Positions 1 to 11,338 of a DNA stretch of 51,418 nt are shown here, one piece after another. Both the position numbers and the translations under genes were made by a program. The DNA comes from Acanthamoeba sp. SK_2022b (Eukaryota > Discosea > Longamoebia > Acanthamoebidae), in contig JANDJZ010000370.1 of the NCBI GenBank assembly GCA_027943245.1, forward strand, positions 1 through 51,418, given 5' to 3'. Each line of letters opens with the position of its first letter. Position 1 is the stretch's first letter. Under the pieces are notes generated by a model, which saw nothing but the letters and a program-made list of their open reading frames with translations, was not told where the DNA came from and ran no database searches.

Positions 1-10
1 AACACGGGCA

Positions 11-1122
11 TCAATCAAGAGGTGGTGGTGGTGAGGAGGTGGAAGACGAAGACGAAGAGATGGCGACCAGTTGCTGCTGCTGGTGGTGGTGTTGGCTCGC
101 CATGGCGCGGAGGTATTGGGACGACACAGCGCCGGTCTGCTCGACCAGCCGGGCAAAGGGGCCCTCGCCCGCCTCCAACAGGTCCCACGGCCTCCCGTAC
201 TGCACCACCCGGCCCTCGTCCATCACCTGCCCCCCGTCGTGTGTTAGTCGACAAAAAGTCAAGGAGGGGGAAGGGGCGGGGAGGGGAGTGACGAACGATG
301 ATGCGGTCCATCTCGATGACGGTGTGCAGGCGGTGGGCGATGACGACGACGGTGCGCCCGGCGAATTCGCGGCGCAGGGTGTCCTGGATGGCGTGGTCGG
401 TCTTGTTGTCCACGCTCGCCGTGGCCTCGTCCAGGATCAGCACGCGCGCGTCCCGCAGAAGCGCGCGCGCCATGCACACCAGCTGCCGCTGGCCGACCGA
501 CAGGTTGTGTCCGTTGGCCGCCATCTTGGCGTCGAGCCCGAGCGGCAGCCCGCTCACGAACTCGCGCAGGTGGACCTTCTCGAGCGCGCGCCACATGGCC
601 TCGTCCGTGTGCCGCCCGAACGGGTCGATGTTGGACCGCACCGTGCCCGAGAACAGGACCGGGTCCTGCGGGATGATGGCCAGCGCCGACCTCACCCGGT
701 GCAGGCCCAGCGTCGAGATGTCGAGCCCGTCGACCAGGATCTGGCCGTCTTCGAGCTCGATCAGCCGGAACAGCGCGTTGATCAGCGACGATTTGCCCGC
801 CCCCGTGCGCCCCACCACGCCCACTGCATTGCCCCCCCCCCCAAACCAATCTCCGTGTGAGCGGCGCGTGCGTGTGTCGTGCGTGTGTCGTGTCGTGTGT
901 GTGCACCTTTGTGGTGAGGTTCGATGACGAGGTCGATGCCCTTCAGCACGTGTCCGAGCTCATCGCGGTAGCGCATCCACACGTTCCTGAACTCGATCCT
1001 ACCCTCCATCGGCCACCGCGCGTCGCTGTCCTCCCCATCCTCCTCCTCCTCAGCGAGTCCCTCCTCGATGTCCAACACCAGCACCTCATTCACGTCTATA
1101 GCCACATGTCGCTCGATCAGCA

Positions 1123-1184
<62 letters not shown>

Positions 1185-2433
1185 CACGTGTGCACGTGGG
1201 GGGGGGAGAGGGAGAGAACCGGTGCCGACGATTTGGCGGTGCTTGGCGTCCCACCGCTGGCCGCGGGCGAGAGTGAGGGGCGCCTCGGGCGGCGTGGCGG
1301 TGTAGTGCAGCAGCCGCTCCACCCGGTTCATGTTGGACTCGAGCATCGTGCCCGATCGCACGAACCACGTCAGGTCTACGCCGCCCACCCCGCCCAACGC
1401 ACACCGCACACGCGCGCGCAAGCATTGAGTTTATTGGTCGTGTGCGTGGAGGGGGGAGGGGGGTGCTACCTCCGGTGACGTTGTTGGCGAGGGCGAGGAT
1501 GAGCCCGATGAAGCCCACGCTGAGGGAGCCCTTGGTGGCCACGCACAGGGTGGAGATGATCAGGATGATCACCATGCCCACGCCCTCGACCCTCGCTCCC
1601 AGCCACCTGCACACCGCCGATCGTTAAGGAGGCGTGCCACGTCATGCATCGCCACCAGTGGAGCAAGGGCGGCGACGGCGTACCGGTTGGCGGTGAAGAG
1701 GCAGAAGTAGGCGCGCAGGTTGTTGATGAGCAGGCTCTCGTTCTCCTTCTTGAGGAGCGACTGGAAGTGGAAGGCGCGGATGGTGTCGAGGCCCTCCAGC
1801 GTCTCGTTGTACTGCGCGTAGATCGGCGAGCTGGTCATCGACTCGAGCCGGCCCAGCTCTACGCTCCCCCCCCCAAACACGCGGAGAGGAATGCGTGTCA
1901 GGAATGCGAGCTGGCGTGTGTGGAATGCGGAATGCGAGGTATGGGCTGCATACCGCGGGAGGTCTTGCGGTAGTACTGCTGGATCCACCAATAGACGCCG
2001 ATGACGGGGAACACGGGCACGAGGAACCACGGCAACACGCCGCAGATCATGAGGAGGGTCCCCAGCGAGGCGAAGAGGCACAGGAAGAAGTCCGACACCA
2101 TGTCCGGTATCTCCTGGTCCACCACCCCCTGGTCCTTCGAGAACCGCGTGATGATTCTACCTGCATTGCGTTGCGTTTTGTGTTTTTTTTAAATTAATAT
2201 TATTGTTTTGTTTTGTTTTTTTAAAAATTGTTTTTTGTTTGTTTTGTTGTGTTCAGAGAAAGGGAAAGAGGGGTAGGTACCGGTGGGCGTGGTGAAGAAG
2301 AAGGTCATGGGCGCGCGGATGATGGCGCTCAGAAGACGGTCGTGCAGCTTGAGGGCGCAGTCGAGCGTGCCCTTGGTCCACAGGAACTGACGGCTGAACG
2401 CCAACAGGCTGCTCGTCATCGCCGCCTGCACAC

Positions 2434-2484
<51 letters not shown>

Positions 2485-2700
2485 CAAACGACGTTGAGAG
2501 CGGATACGGGATGGGGGGGGGGGTTTCGTGTGGGAAATGCGCACCGCGAGGTAAACGGAGAGGTGGAGGGTCGTGTCGGCCGTGGCGTCGCTCGACCAGA
2601 ACGCAAGCCACAGCCGCGAAAAGGCCTCCGTTCCCTGTAACGCGCAGTTAGCATGCGCACACACGAACACACACACACACACACACACACACGCACGCAC

Positions 2701-2747
<47 letters not shown>

Positions 2748-5700
2748 GGCGTGACAGACCTCAAGCGCGAAGGAGATGGCGAGCATGAGCATGAGGAAAC
2801 CGATGCCGCCGGTGCCGAGGAGGTACTGGCCGTAGACGCGCCATTCCACGGCGCCCGTCCTCCGCTCCTCGTCCTCGATCAGCTTGCCCTTCGCTTTTCG
2901 TTCTTTCTCCGCCGCTTCGCTCTCCACCTCCACCGCCTCTTGGCCGCCGTCGGCCTCGTCCAGCACGACCGCCCCTGCTCCTTCGGTCGACGTTGACGGC
3001 TGCTGACCTTCGGCGTTGACTCCGTGGTCGTTGTCAGCTTCGGCGTTGACTTTCTGGTCATTCAGCAGTCCCACAAAGTCAACGCCCTGGGCCACGAGCT
3101 CGGCGTAGGTGCCCGACCTCTGGACCGTGCCGTCGTGCATGATGTAGATGCGGTCCACCAGGGGCAGGTACTGCAGCTGGTGCGTGGCAAACACACGCGT
3201 GATGCCCGCCATCTTGCCCGCCAGGCACTCATGGAAACTGTAGTGTAGTGTGGCGATGAGTGTGTGCGTTGTGTGCCTCCAATGTAAAGGAGAGGGGGGG
3301 GGGCGTGCGCACATGTGCTGGCCGACGTGGGCGTCGACGGCGGAGAGGACGTCGTCGAGGAGGATGACGCTGTTGTCGGGCTTGAGGCAGGAGAAGTAGA
3401 CCGCACGGGCCAGCGAGATGCGCTGCTTTTGGCCTCCGCTCAAGTTGACGCCCTTCTCTCCGATCTCGGTCATGTCCCCGGCTGCCGCACATCACCATCA
3501 TTAATGTTAGAAATAGAAAAATAAAATTTCTTCATTTAGAATATATTAGATTACTAAATATAAAAATTGCACACGCATTCATTATCCATTACCTGGGAGA
3601 ATGCGAAGGTCTTCGGCGAGGGCGCACACGCGGATGACGTCGCGATATAGGGCCGCATCGAAAGGCTGTCCGAACACCACGTTGTCCTTCACGGTCGCAT
3701 TCCTGATCCACGCCCTACATTCCACAGACAAGAGGTGACACGCAAGTCTCAGTAAATAAATAAATAATAAAAATAAAAATACACAATGCTAAATAAAGAG
3801 GGGGGAAAAGATACCGTTGGCTGACGTAGCTGATGGAGGAGGCGTTGCGATGGAGTTGGCCGGCGGCGAGCTTCATCTCGCCCAGCATGGCGTTGAGGAG
3901 GGAGGTCTTGCCGCTGCCCACGCGTCCAATGACGGCCACCAGCTCGCCCTGCTTCACCTTCACGTCGATGTCGTGCAATCGGAACCCGTCGTCGCCTCCC
4001 TGCCCCTCGCCTGCGCCGTCGCAGCGCTCGGCCTCGGCACGGCCATCGCCTTCACGCGGCCCTCGCTCCATGTCCGTCAACAGAGTGGCGTCCTCGTCGT
4101 CCAGCGCGTCCACGTCATCCAATGACGCCGTCTTCGCTCTTTCGTTCGCCTTCTCTTCCTCCTTCTTCTTCTCTTCCTCCTCCTCCTCGTCGGCGTCGTC
4201 CTGGTTCTTCTCCCACTCGAACTGGCCACCCGCGATCTCGATCACGCTCTCCTTGTTGTTCGCTCCACCAACGCCACCGCCGCCGCCGCGCTCGCTGTGA
4301 CCGCCGTGGTCGTCGTTGTCCGCGACCACCGACGCGAGGCCGGTCGAGTCCATGGTGACCTTGTCGAGCTCCTTGCGTCGCAGGAACTTGTTGAGCCGCT
4401 CAAAGGAGATCTTGGCCTCCGACCAGCGCGAAATCATGTTCGGAAACTGCACACCAACACTTCAATTTGTGTCGACAATCACTCGTGCGTGCGTGCATAC
4501 GGACCTGAAGAATGATCCACGATAGGGAAGCGAAAATGGAGAGCGACGGGAAGATGAGGTGGGCCGACAGCTCGTTGCCCAGCAGCACGTACACGCTGAA
4601 CGTGCCCACCGAGATAAATGTCGACATCGACAGCCTGCGCAGACGACGCACCGTCACATACGACCCAAATTCCACCTCCACCTGCCCCACGGCCCGTGCT
4701 CGCGAGTGTGTGCGCGGAGTGGGGAGCGGGTACATGAGGAACATCATGCAGGCGTAGAGGTAGGAAAACTTCTTGAGCTGAGTGACCTCGTGTGCCCGCA
4801 CTTCGTTGATCTGCTTGATGACCTGGTACTCCCAACAGAACAGCTTCACGATCAGCACGCCCTGTGTGCCGTGTCCATCGCGGAGTTTGTTAGACGCCTT
4901 GGGTTTGGGTTTGGGTTTGGGTTTGGGTTTGGGTTTGGGTTTGGGTTTGGGTTTGGGTTTGGGTTTGGGTTTGGGTTTGGGTTTGGGTTTGGGTTTGGGT
5001 TTGGGTTTGGGTTTGGGTTTGGGTTTGGGTTTGGGTTTGGGTTTGGGTTTGGGTTTGTCAACCACGTACGTGAAGGATTTCGGTGATCTTCTTCACACGT
5101 TCGTCCTTGAGCTCCATGATCTTGGTGTCTGCGGCGAGGAAGCCCCTGCACACATGTGCACACACGCGCGCGCACGCAACGATAAACTGGTGAGACGACG
5201 CGTGTCTCAGGACAACGCTGCAAAGAGGGGAGGCCAAAGGTCGCACCTGTAGATGAAGTACTTGAGGGGCATTATCCCGCACGTGATGAGGAGCGAAGTG
5301 AACGCTGCTGGCCCCAGCCACCCGTAGAGCAGGTACACCGACACTGCCCTCAGAACACACGCAACACAACACAACACAACACAACACAACACAACACAAC
5401 ACAACACAACACAACACAACACAACACAAAACAGAGGCGGGGGAGAGGTGAGCGCGCGCGCCATTCGCTTCGTTGCCCGACCGGGAGGGGAGCGTACGCG
5501 CGAGCTGAAGCGGATGCGACCAGATGCGATGCGTGAACCATGCGAGGGCGGCCACCTGAGCCGTGGGGGGGGGGGGTGACACAGCACGCGCCCGACCCGG
5601 AGTCAGCCAGCCAGCCAGCCAGCCGATGATCATGATGACCAACACACTGAGGAAAGTCAAGCGCGGGCGGGCACCTTGGGCGGGTCCACGTTCATGACAT

Positions 5701-6833
5701 TGGCTGCGTTGCCCTTGGAGATGCGCTGGAGGCGCAGGCTCTTCCGGTAGACGAGTGCTGACAGCATCGACGACACCTGATGCGCGCGATCGCACACGGA
5801 GTGGGAGGGAGGGGAGGAGAGAGAGACTCAGTGGCGGCCATCACAACCGCGGGCGCGGCGGGCGCGCACGTTCATGAGCACTCTCTGCGCGCGGAAGAAG
5901 GTCATCTGCTGAAAGATCAGGTGCGTCGCGGAGAACACCAGAACCAGCCCCACGTAGAACAGGCCCTGCCACCAGTCCGCCGTCTGGGCATTGGAGGATC
6001 GCTTGGCGTCAGTCATCGACCCCCTCCCCCTCTCCCCTCCCAGCACGCACGCACGCTACACACACGGGACACGCGCGCCGCACCTCATCGCCGATGTATT
6101 GGATGATCCACGAATACACGACGGGCAGGGCCAACTCGCACATGTTGCCGATCAACGTGAACAGGCCCACCCACGAGTACTCCCACCACACGATCGCCCA
6201 GATCGACCTGGTGCCCCCCAAACCCGCCCGCCGCAAAGCGCAGGTCGTCGCGTCAGCAGTGCTGGTCTGGCGGTGATAAGAATGAGAATAGGCATGTGTG
6301 GCACACGGAATGCAGACCTGGCGAGGGCCCACCAAGACTCGGTGGTGCGCTTGCGGACGTTCCATTCGCGCTTGAGCCGCTGGGCCAGCCCGACGGGGCT
6401 GTCCCTGGGCGCGATGTTGTAGAGGTCGGTCAGCTCCAACGGCCTCTGCGCGCCCACTGCCCCCATCGAACAAGACGCACGCGTGCGCGTTTAGGTGGTG
6501 GCAGGCGGCACAACAGCGAGCGAGGAGAGGAGAGGAGAGGAAAGTGTACACTTGACCAACGGTGTTAGCCATGAGAAGAAGAGCTTGGAGACCACCGAGG
6601 CCTCAAGCTCGGGCAATGCTGCGGGCACTGGCGGCTGAATCAAAAAAAGGGAAAAAGCACACGAAAACAAATGAACAAAGATGCAGAAAAAGATGCGATT
6701 TGTGCAGAACCGAATGGAGAGGATGGAGAGGTACCGAGAAGGCAGTAAGCGTGGCACCACCGGCCACTTTTACTTCTGTGGATGTTTGAGCGGGCTGCAC
6801 CTCGGTTGAGGCTGGACCTCCGGCGTGGCTCAT
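11..6833 (-). CDS. ABCC/MRP-type ABC transporter (TMD1-NBD1-TMD2-NBD2)
   Basis: Multi-exon gene; the likely start is the ATG at 6831-6833 and the stop is at 11-13. The early exons read [10 protein letters not shown], typical of MRPs without the extra TMD0. TMD1 exons lie at about 6450-4505. NBD1 (about 4450-3090) has Walker [10 protein letters not shown], signature [14 protein letters not shown] and Walker [12 protein letters not shown], with Asp where the catalytic Glu would be. TMD2 follows at about 2830-1220. NBD2 (about 1110-291) has [16 protein letters not shown] and [11 protein letters not shown]. This unequal pair of sites is usual in ABCC exporters of conjugates and drugs. A long acidic Glu/Asp/Lys insert (about 4210-4090) precedes NBD1 Walker A. 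The last exon ends in a Gln/His and Ser-rich tail. Approximate exons include 6735-6833, 6550-6635, 6085-6220, 5070-5150, 4735-4862, 3815-4448, 3314-3478, 2282-2427, 1220-1382, 291-820 and 11-237. The substrate is not predictable. Confidence 0.93.
1124..1182. repeat. (CA)n microsatellite in ABCC intron
   Basis: Pure CA dinucleotide run. It reads (GT)n in the sense of the minus-strand ABC gene and lies a few dozen bases upstream of the next exon's acceptor. Confidence 0.97.
2433..2482. repeat. (CA)n microsatellite in ABCC intron
   Basis: Reads (GT)n in gene sense and runs almost directly into the acceptor TGTGTGCAG|GCGGCG at about 2427. Confidence 0.97.
2668..2745. repeat. (CA)n microsatellite in ABCC intron
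   Basis: CA run with a few CG interruptions. It reads (GT)n in gene sense, about 30 bases upstream of the acceptor at about 2639. Confidence 0.96.
4899..5057. repeat. (TTTGGG)n hexanucleotide array in ABCC intron
   Basis: About 26 perfect TTTGGG units, AAACCC in gene sense. The array starts roughly a dozen bases after the 5' splice site GTACGTGG at 5069. The exons on both sides join in frame as the conserved MRP stretch [13 protein letters not shown], so it is truly intronic. It resembles but does not equal telomere repeats (no A or extra T). Confidence 0.97.
5364..5428. repeat. (ACAAC)n pentanucleotide array in ABCC intron
   Basis: About 13 ACAAC units, GTTGT in gene sense, ending about 20 bases before the acceptor of the exon at about 5247-5345. 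The same unit in the same sense orientation occurs in a PARP intron at about 38018-38053. Confidence 0.95.
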
Positions 6834-7020
6834 GAGCGTGAGCAGACGTGGAGAACTGCCTTTGCGGCAGAAGGCGTAGTGTACGCCTAACTTTTTGAAT
6901 GGTCCCCCAATCGGCGATATCGTAGCCCGATAAGGCCACCATAGGCAACAGCAGCAAAAACAAAAGTTTCCGTGATCAGCAGAATGGGGCAAACAAACAG
7001 ATGATTTGATTAAAAGAAAG

Positions 7021-7093
7021 CTCCCCGGGCAGGGTTCGAACCTGCGACCTCACGGTTAACAGCCGTGCGCTCTACCAACTAAGCTACCGAGGA
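7021..7093 (-). tRNA. tRNA-Asn (anticodon GUU)
   Basis: The 73-nt cloverleaf folds cleanly: a 7-bp acceptor stem (TCCTCGG with CCGGGGA, one T-G pair), a 5-bp anticodon stem CACGG/CCGTG with loop CTGTTAA, and a T arm with GGTTCGAACC. There is no intron. A/B box sequences are present (TAGCTTAGTTGG, GGTTCGAACC). The downstream flank has a TTCTTTT pol III terminator-like run. It is identical to the copy at 9676-9748 in opposite orientation. Confidence 0.96.
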
Positions 7094-7808
7094 TATACTA
7101 TCACCAGATTCATACTCGTAATACGTTCGTAATATGTTAACACAAGGAGCTTTGCTGCTCTTCACTACCTGGCAGCACTGGAACTTTAATTTCCCAGCAA
7201 GCACCATTTGGGGAATGGAAGCAACACCTCTCCTATTATGGTGCTTAGGGCCTGGCATGCAGGGGCAACCAACCCCTTCACCAAGCATTGAGACCAAAAC
7301 AATGCCTCCTGGCCCTACAGCACCCTCTTTGCCTCAACCAGCTCTATGTTGATGTTAACCTTGCTGAGGGTGATGTCATGTTCTTCCCCTCTGGGTTCCA
7401 CCAATGAGTGGTTGATATTGAGGGAGACTGCCAGCTTCCCACCAATACTGTATTGTTTACAGTTTTTCCTGCCAAAAAGATCTTGTTGGTGGGAAAGCTG
7501 CTCAATTTTTGGCAGGAAAATGCGCTTATTTTCCCGCCAAAAGAAAATGGACAGAAGTTGTCATAGCCCTCAAAAGCAATGAAGTGCTTTAAAATGCATA
7601 TCTCAGATGCATATCTATAAATAAACTCATTCCAATAAGAGGTAGACATGCACGTGGGATGAGGAACATGCTTGCTGCATTGTGGAGCAACATCTGTTCC
7701 ACTGCCTTATCAAGAAATCCCCTTATGTTGTTAAAAGGAGGATTGATAAAATTGCAAAACCCTCACTGCTCTCTTTGGTAAGCAAGTCCATGGTGCAGTG
7801 CAACAGGC
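7094..7808. other. Lower-GC stretch with degenerate coding remnants
   Basis: There is no intact gene here. One plus frame from about 7340 reads LYVDVNLAEGDVMFFPSG and later VVDIEGDCQLPTN, interrupted by a TGA after FHQ. The GDxxFFPSG pattern recalls the end of a double-stranded beta-helix (oxygenase-like) fold, but this is weak. Four imperfect E2F-like words (CCTGCCAAAA, TTGGTGGGAAA, TTTGGCAGGAAA, TTTTCCCGCCAAAA) lie between about 7468 and 7545. Base composition differs from the neighbouring genes. Confidence 0.4.
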
Positions 7809-9470
7809 ATGGGTCATGGTCAAAGTGAAATTCCTGGTATAGCAGCTTATAAAGCTCTGACAGCATCAATGTCATTATTGTCCCAGTTACCAATTGTTAT
7901 TCGGAGTCTGCGGTGTTCTATGGACTTTATAGGTGCGCTCGTTTCCATGCTGGTACACTGTACAGTTGCCGAACGCTCAAAACCACCAAAAAAAGTCAAT
8001 GTGGGTCTACATAAAAATTGGCTGCGTCGACGCAGGCAGGGACCAAGGGGTACAGCTGCTAAGATGTTGGCCCGTGAAGTTGAGGGTGAGAAGAAATGTC
8101 TGCAAGGAGACGCAAAACGTGATTTGCTACAGGGATTAGCAAATTTTGAAATCTCATCTTCAGGCCGCCCACTCTCCCAAGATTTGATTAACTTAATTTT
8201 GCGTCTCTGGGCTCGGGCACGACTGCTTGGAATGAAGAATGCAAGAAAGGAGGTGAGCGCATGGGTTGGAATCAACGAGGGAACGTTGGCCAGGTTGATC
8301 AACGAGGTTCATCTCGAGGGCAAAATGGCGATCGCGAAGACGAAAAAACGAAAATGGACGAAGGACCCAAAGATCCCTAGAGATGTCCTGCAGGAGATTG
8401 CAGACGTCATTTGAAAGTGGAATTGAGAAGGGACACTTGTGTCTATCCCCAAGCTGGTCAAGTGGCTTCAAATCGAGAAGCAACTGGAGATCCCAGCTGA
8501 GCATGTTCGCCACTATATCTGCAAGCTTGGATTTGAGTGGGGTGCAGTGAAGAAGCAAGGTGAATGGTTTGATAGCCCACGAGTTCGCGAGATGCGACGC
8601 ACCTATCTTAGCCAACGAGTGATGGCACAAGCTGAAGGACGAGCACCACCAGTGGTCTTTCTTGATGAGACCTTTGCACACGCCAATCATGCACCAAACT
8701 TCTCCTGGTACCTGCGAGCAGAAGGGAATGCAGTTGGCACACCACAAGGTAAAGGCCAACGCCTCATTCTACTTCATGCAGGATCAAAGGATGGATGGAT
8801 ACCAGGTATGCTCTTCATTGTATCTTCCCAATTCATTCCATTCACTGATGGTTCACTTATAGGAGCTGAGCTGCAGTGGGTTGTGCGCAAGTCCAGCAAA
8901 ACCTCTGATTATCATGATAATGTTGATCACAAGGTCTTCATCACATGGTTTGAAGAGAAGGTTTGCAAGGCTCTGTCACAACCCACAACCATCATCATGG
9001 ATAATGCAGCGTATCACAAGGTCAAACGCTACACCGACGAGGAGCGAGAGATCATGGGCGGAAGAACCTTCAGCAAGCTGACAAAGCCAATGCTTCAACG
9101 TTACCTCACCTATCACGCGGTTGCTTGGTCAAGCACAATGACCCGAGACGAGCTCTACAAGCAGGCACGGGAAGTGTATGACAACACTCCACCTGCCCTC
9201 TTCGACATCGCACGAAAGTACGGGCACATGATTCTCTTCCTTCCGCCATATCACTCCGACCTGAATCCAATCGAGAATGTGTGGGGAATCATAAAAGGAT
9301 ACGTGGCGCGAAATCGAGAACGCTTCGTTGTGGGGGAGGTGGACAAATTGGTGAAGGAAGGGATTAATCATGTTACCCCTGAAATGTGGCGCAGGGCGAT
9401 AGAAAGAGTGGAAAAGATGGAGGACGAGTTATTCATTGACGATGTAATGGATGACATTGTCACCGCGTAA
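7809..9470 (+). pseudogene. Broken Tc1/mariner (IS630-like) DDE transposase
   Basis: Two open stretches (about 7809-8411 and 8427-9470) lie in the same frame, separated by TGA codons at 8412 and 8424. The first part holds a basic helix-turn-helix region (ARKEVSAWVGINEGTLARL). The second holds the catalytic core: first Asp in VVFLDETFA, second Asp in IIMDNAAYHK, and final acidic residue in PPYHSDLNPIENVWGIIKGY, the DDE layout of the Tc1/IS630 group. Both stops would be CGA with one C-to-T change, so decay by CpG transition is likely. I could not find clear terminal inverted repeats. It might still be functional if the TGAs lie in an unrecognised intron, but no GT-AG pair is obvious. Confidence 0.85.
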
Positions 9471-9675
9471 AAAAATCTTCAGTAGCACCCTAATCTCTCG
9501 CCTGCGCCCTTGGCCCGCTTGGTTTGCACGCCGCGCCGTGCCAGAAAAAATGAACAAAAAACTGGCCTCCGTTTTGTTGGTTTTGACTTTCCGAGGACTG
9601 TAATTGGATGTTGTTCACACTGGAACAGCCATTACAAGCAGTCATTTCCATGGACAGTAACCAAATGGCCAATAA

Positions 9676-9748
9676 TCCTCGGTAGCTTAGTTGGTAGAGC
9701 GCACGGCTGTTAACCGTGAGGTCGCAGGTTCGAACCCTGCCCGGGGAG
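9676..9748 (+). tRNA. tRNA-Asn (anticodon GUU), second copy
   Basis: Identical 73-nt sequence to the minus-strand copy at 7021-7093, with the same anticodon loop CTGTTAA. About ten bases of 3' flank (GCTTTCTTTT) are also shared, while the 5' flanks are unrelated. Both copies transcribe away from the transposase island between them. Confidence 0.96.
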
Positions 9749-9911
9749 CTTTCTTTTGATCTAATTGCTTACCTTCTCCCCGGATGTACGGCTGAAGATA
9801 CTGCTGGTTCCAGCCCACGGCTTCCTCTTTGTCCTCAGGCAGGTGCAACTCTTGTTTGGATTTGGGATGGGTGGAAGCCCGCCACGATCGCGCCCAAGAC
9901 CTCTTACGGGC

Positions 9912-10620
9912 TCACTTTTTGTTGTTTGTGGGGAGGATGGCGTAGGCGTGGGTCGGGCACAGGCGCAGGAGGCCGCTGCGAAGGCACCGGAGCTTGTCGG
10001 CGGGAGTCGGCGGGCCCTTCCACTCGGGAGCCGGCGTCTGCTGCTGCTGCTGCTGCTGCGACGCCGCGTCGTCGTGCAGGTGGCCACGCAGCTGCGCCGT
10101 CGCGTGGCGCAGGTCCGCGCTCGGCGCATCGAGCCCGAACGCCAGCACCAGGTCGAGCTTCACGCTACACGCCTCGGTCCACCTGCGCGTTGCACGCGTG
10201 AGGAGCGGGGGGGGGAGGGAGAGGGAGGCGGGGGGGAGGAGGAGGAGCACTTGAGCTGATTGACGTAGAGGTTGATGGTGGTGCTGAGCTTGGCCCTGTT
10301 CCCGCCCAGCGGTCTGAGGTCGCCCGCGCGCAGCGGCCACAGCTGGGAGGTCCGGTCGGGGAGGCCCACGTGGACCAGCAGCACCTGCTGGCCGTAGTCG
10401 CCGACCCCGCCCGAGGAGGAGGAGGAGGAGGAGGAGGCCCACGACGGGGGCACGTTGTGGAGGAGGGCCTCGATGTGGATCGGGTGGTAGAGCGACGACG
10501 GGAAGGCCACCGGCTTGTCCTCGTTGTCCAGGGGCTTCTGCCACTCGGCCCACACCCGCTTCAGGATGCCCTCCACCCTCACCGGCTCCCGCGGCAGCAA
10601 CGTCTGGGCGTGCGCGCGCG

Positions 10621-10685
<65 letters not shown>

Positions 10686-11286
10686 GACACGCGCGAGTGC
10701 GTGAGCCACGCGTCGCGGCCAGCGAGAAAGACAGGAGAGGGGGGAGGGGGCAGTACAGAGGAGAAGGCCGAGAGGTCGTCGTGGCGGGCGAGAGCCGAGG
10801 CAAGCGGCTCGATCTCGGCGGGCGTCTCCAACCCGCGCTCCTCGCAGAAGCGCTGCAACCGGTCCACGCCCATCCTCAGGCCCGCTCGCTCGACGTCGCC
10901 GCCCTCTTCGCCCTCCTGGCCAATCGCAAGACGACGCGTCAGCCGCCCACCGCACACGCCAACCGATTGGACGAACGGCGAGAGGGGGGGGGCGCACGTG
11001 GGAAGCGGGCGACGACGCCAAAGGCGAAGACGACGAGGAGAGGAGGAGGAGGAGGAGGCGCGCGTAGAGGCGGAGGCGGAGGATCTGGAGGAGGGCGTGC
11101 GCGTCGAGCCCCACGAACTCGCGCTCGAGGCGGTAGGACAGGAAGAGGAGCTCGCCCACGAGGTCGCTGTTGCCGCCCGTCCCCGAGTGCGCCTGCGCCA
11201 CGATGGCCAGGCAGCGCAGGTAGGCCAGGTAGAACTCCGCGTTGGCCGCCCGCTGCGCATCGACCTCCGCTATGCGCCTCAGGTCC

Positions 11287-11338
<52 letters not shown>

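Noticed and set aside
4899..5057. Interstitial telomere
   Set aside because: The unit is TTTGGG, not TTAGGG or TTTAGGG, and it is precisely intronic within a conserved gene.
4852..5223. Long Pro-Asn, Pro-Lys and Gly-Leu/Gly-Phe repeat ORFs on both strands
   Set aside because: They are translations of the TTTGGG array, which lies in an intron of the ABC transporter with conserved exons on both sides.
7021..9748. tRNA pair as transposon terminal inverted repeats
   Set aside because: Each copy is a complete, foldable tRNA-Asn with its own terminator; homology stops at the tRNA 5' ends and no TA target duplication is seen.
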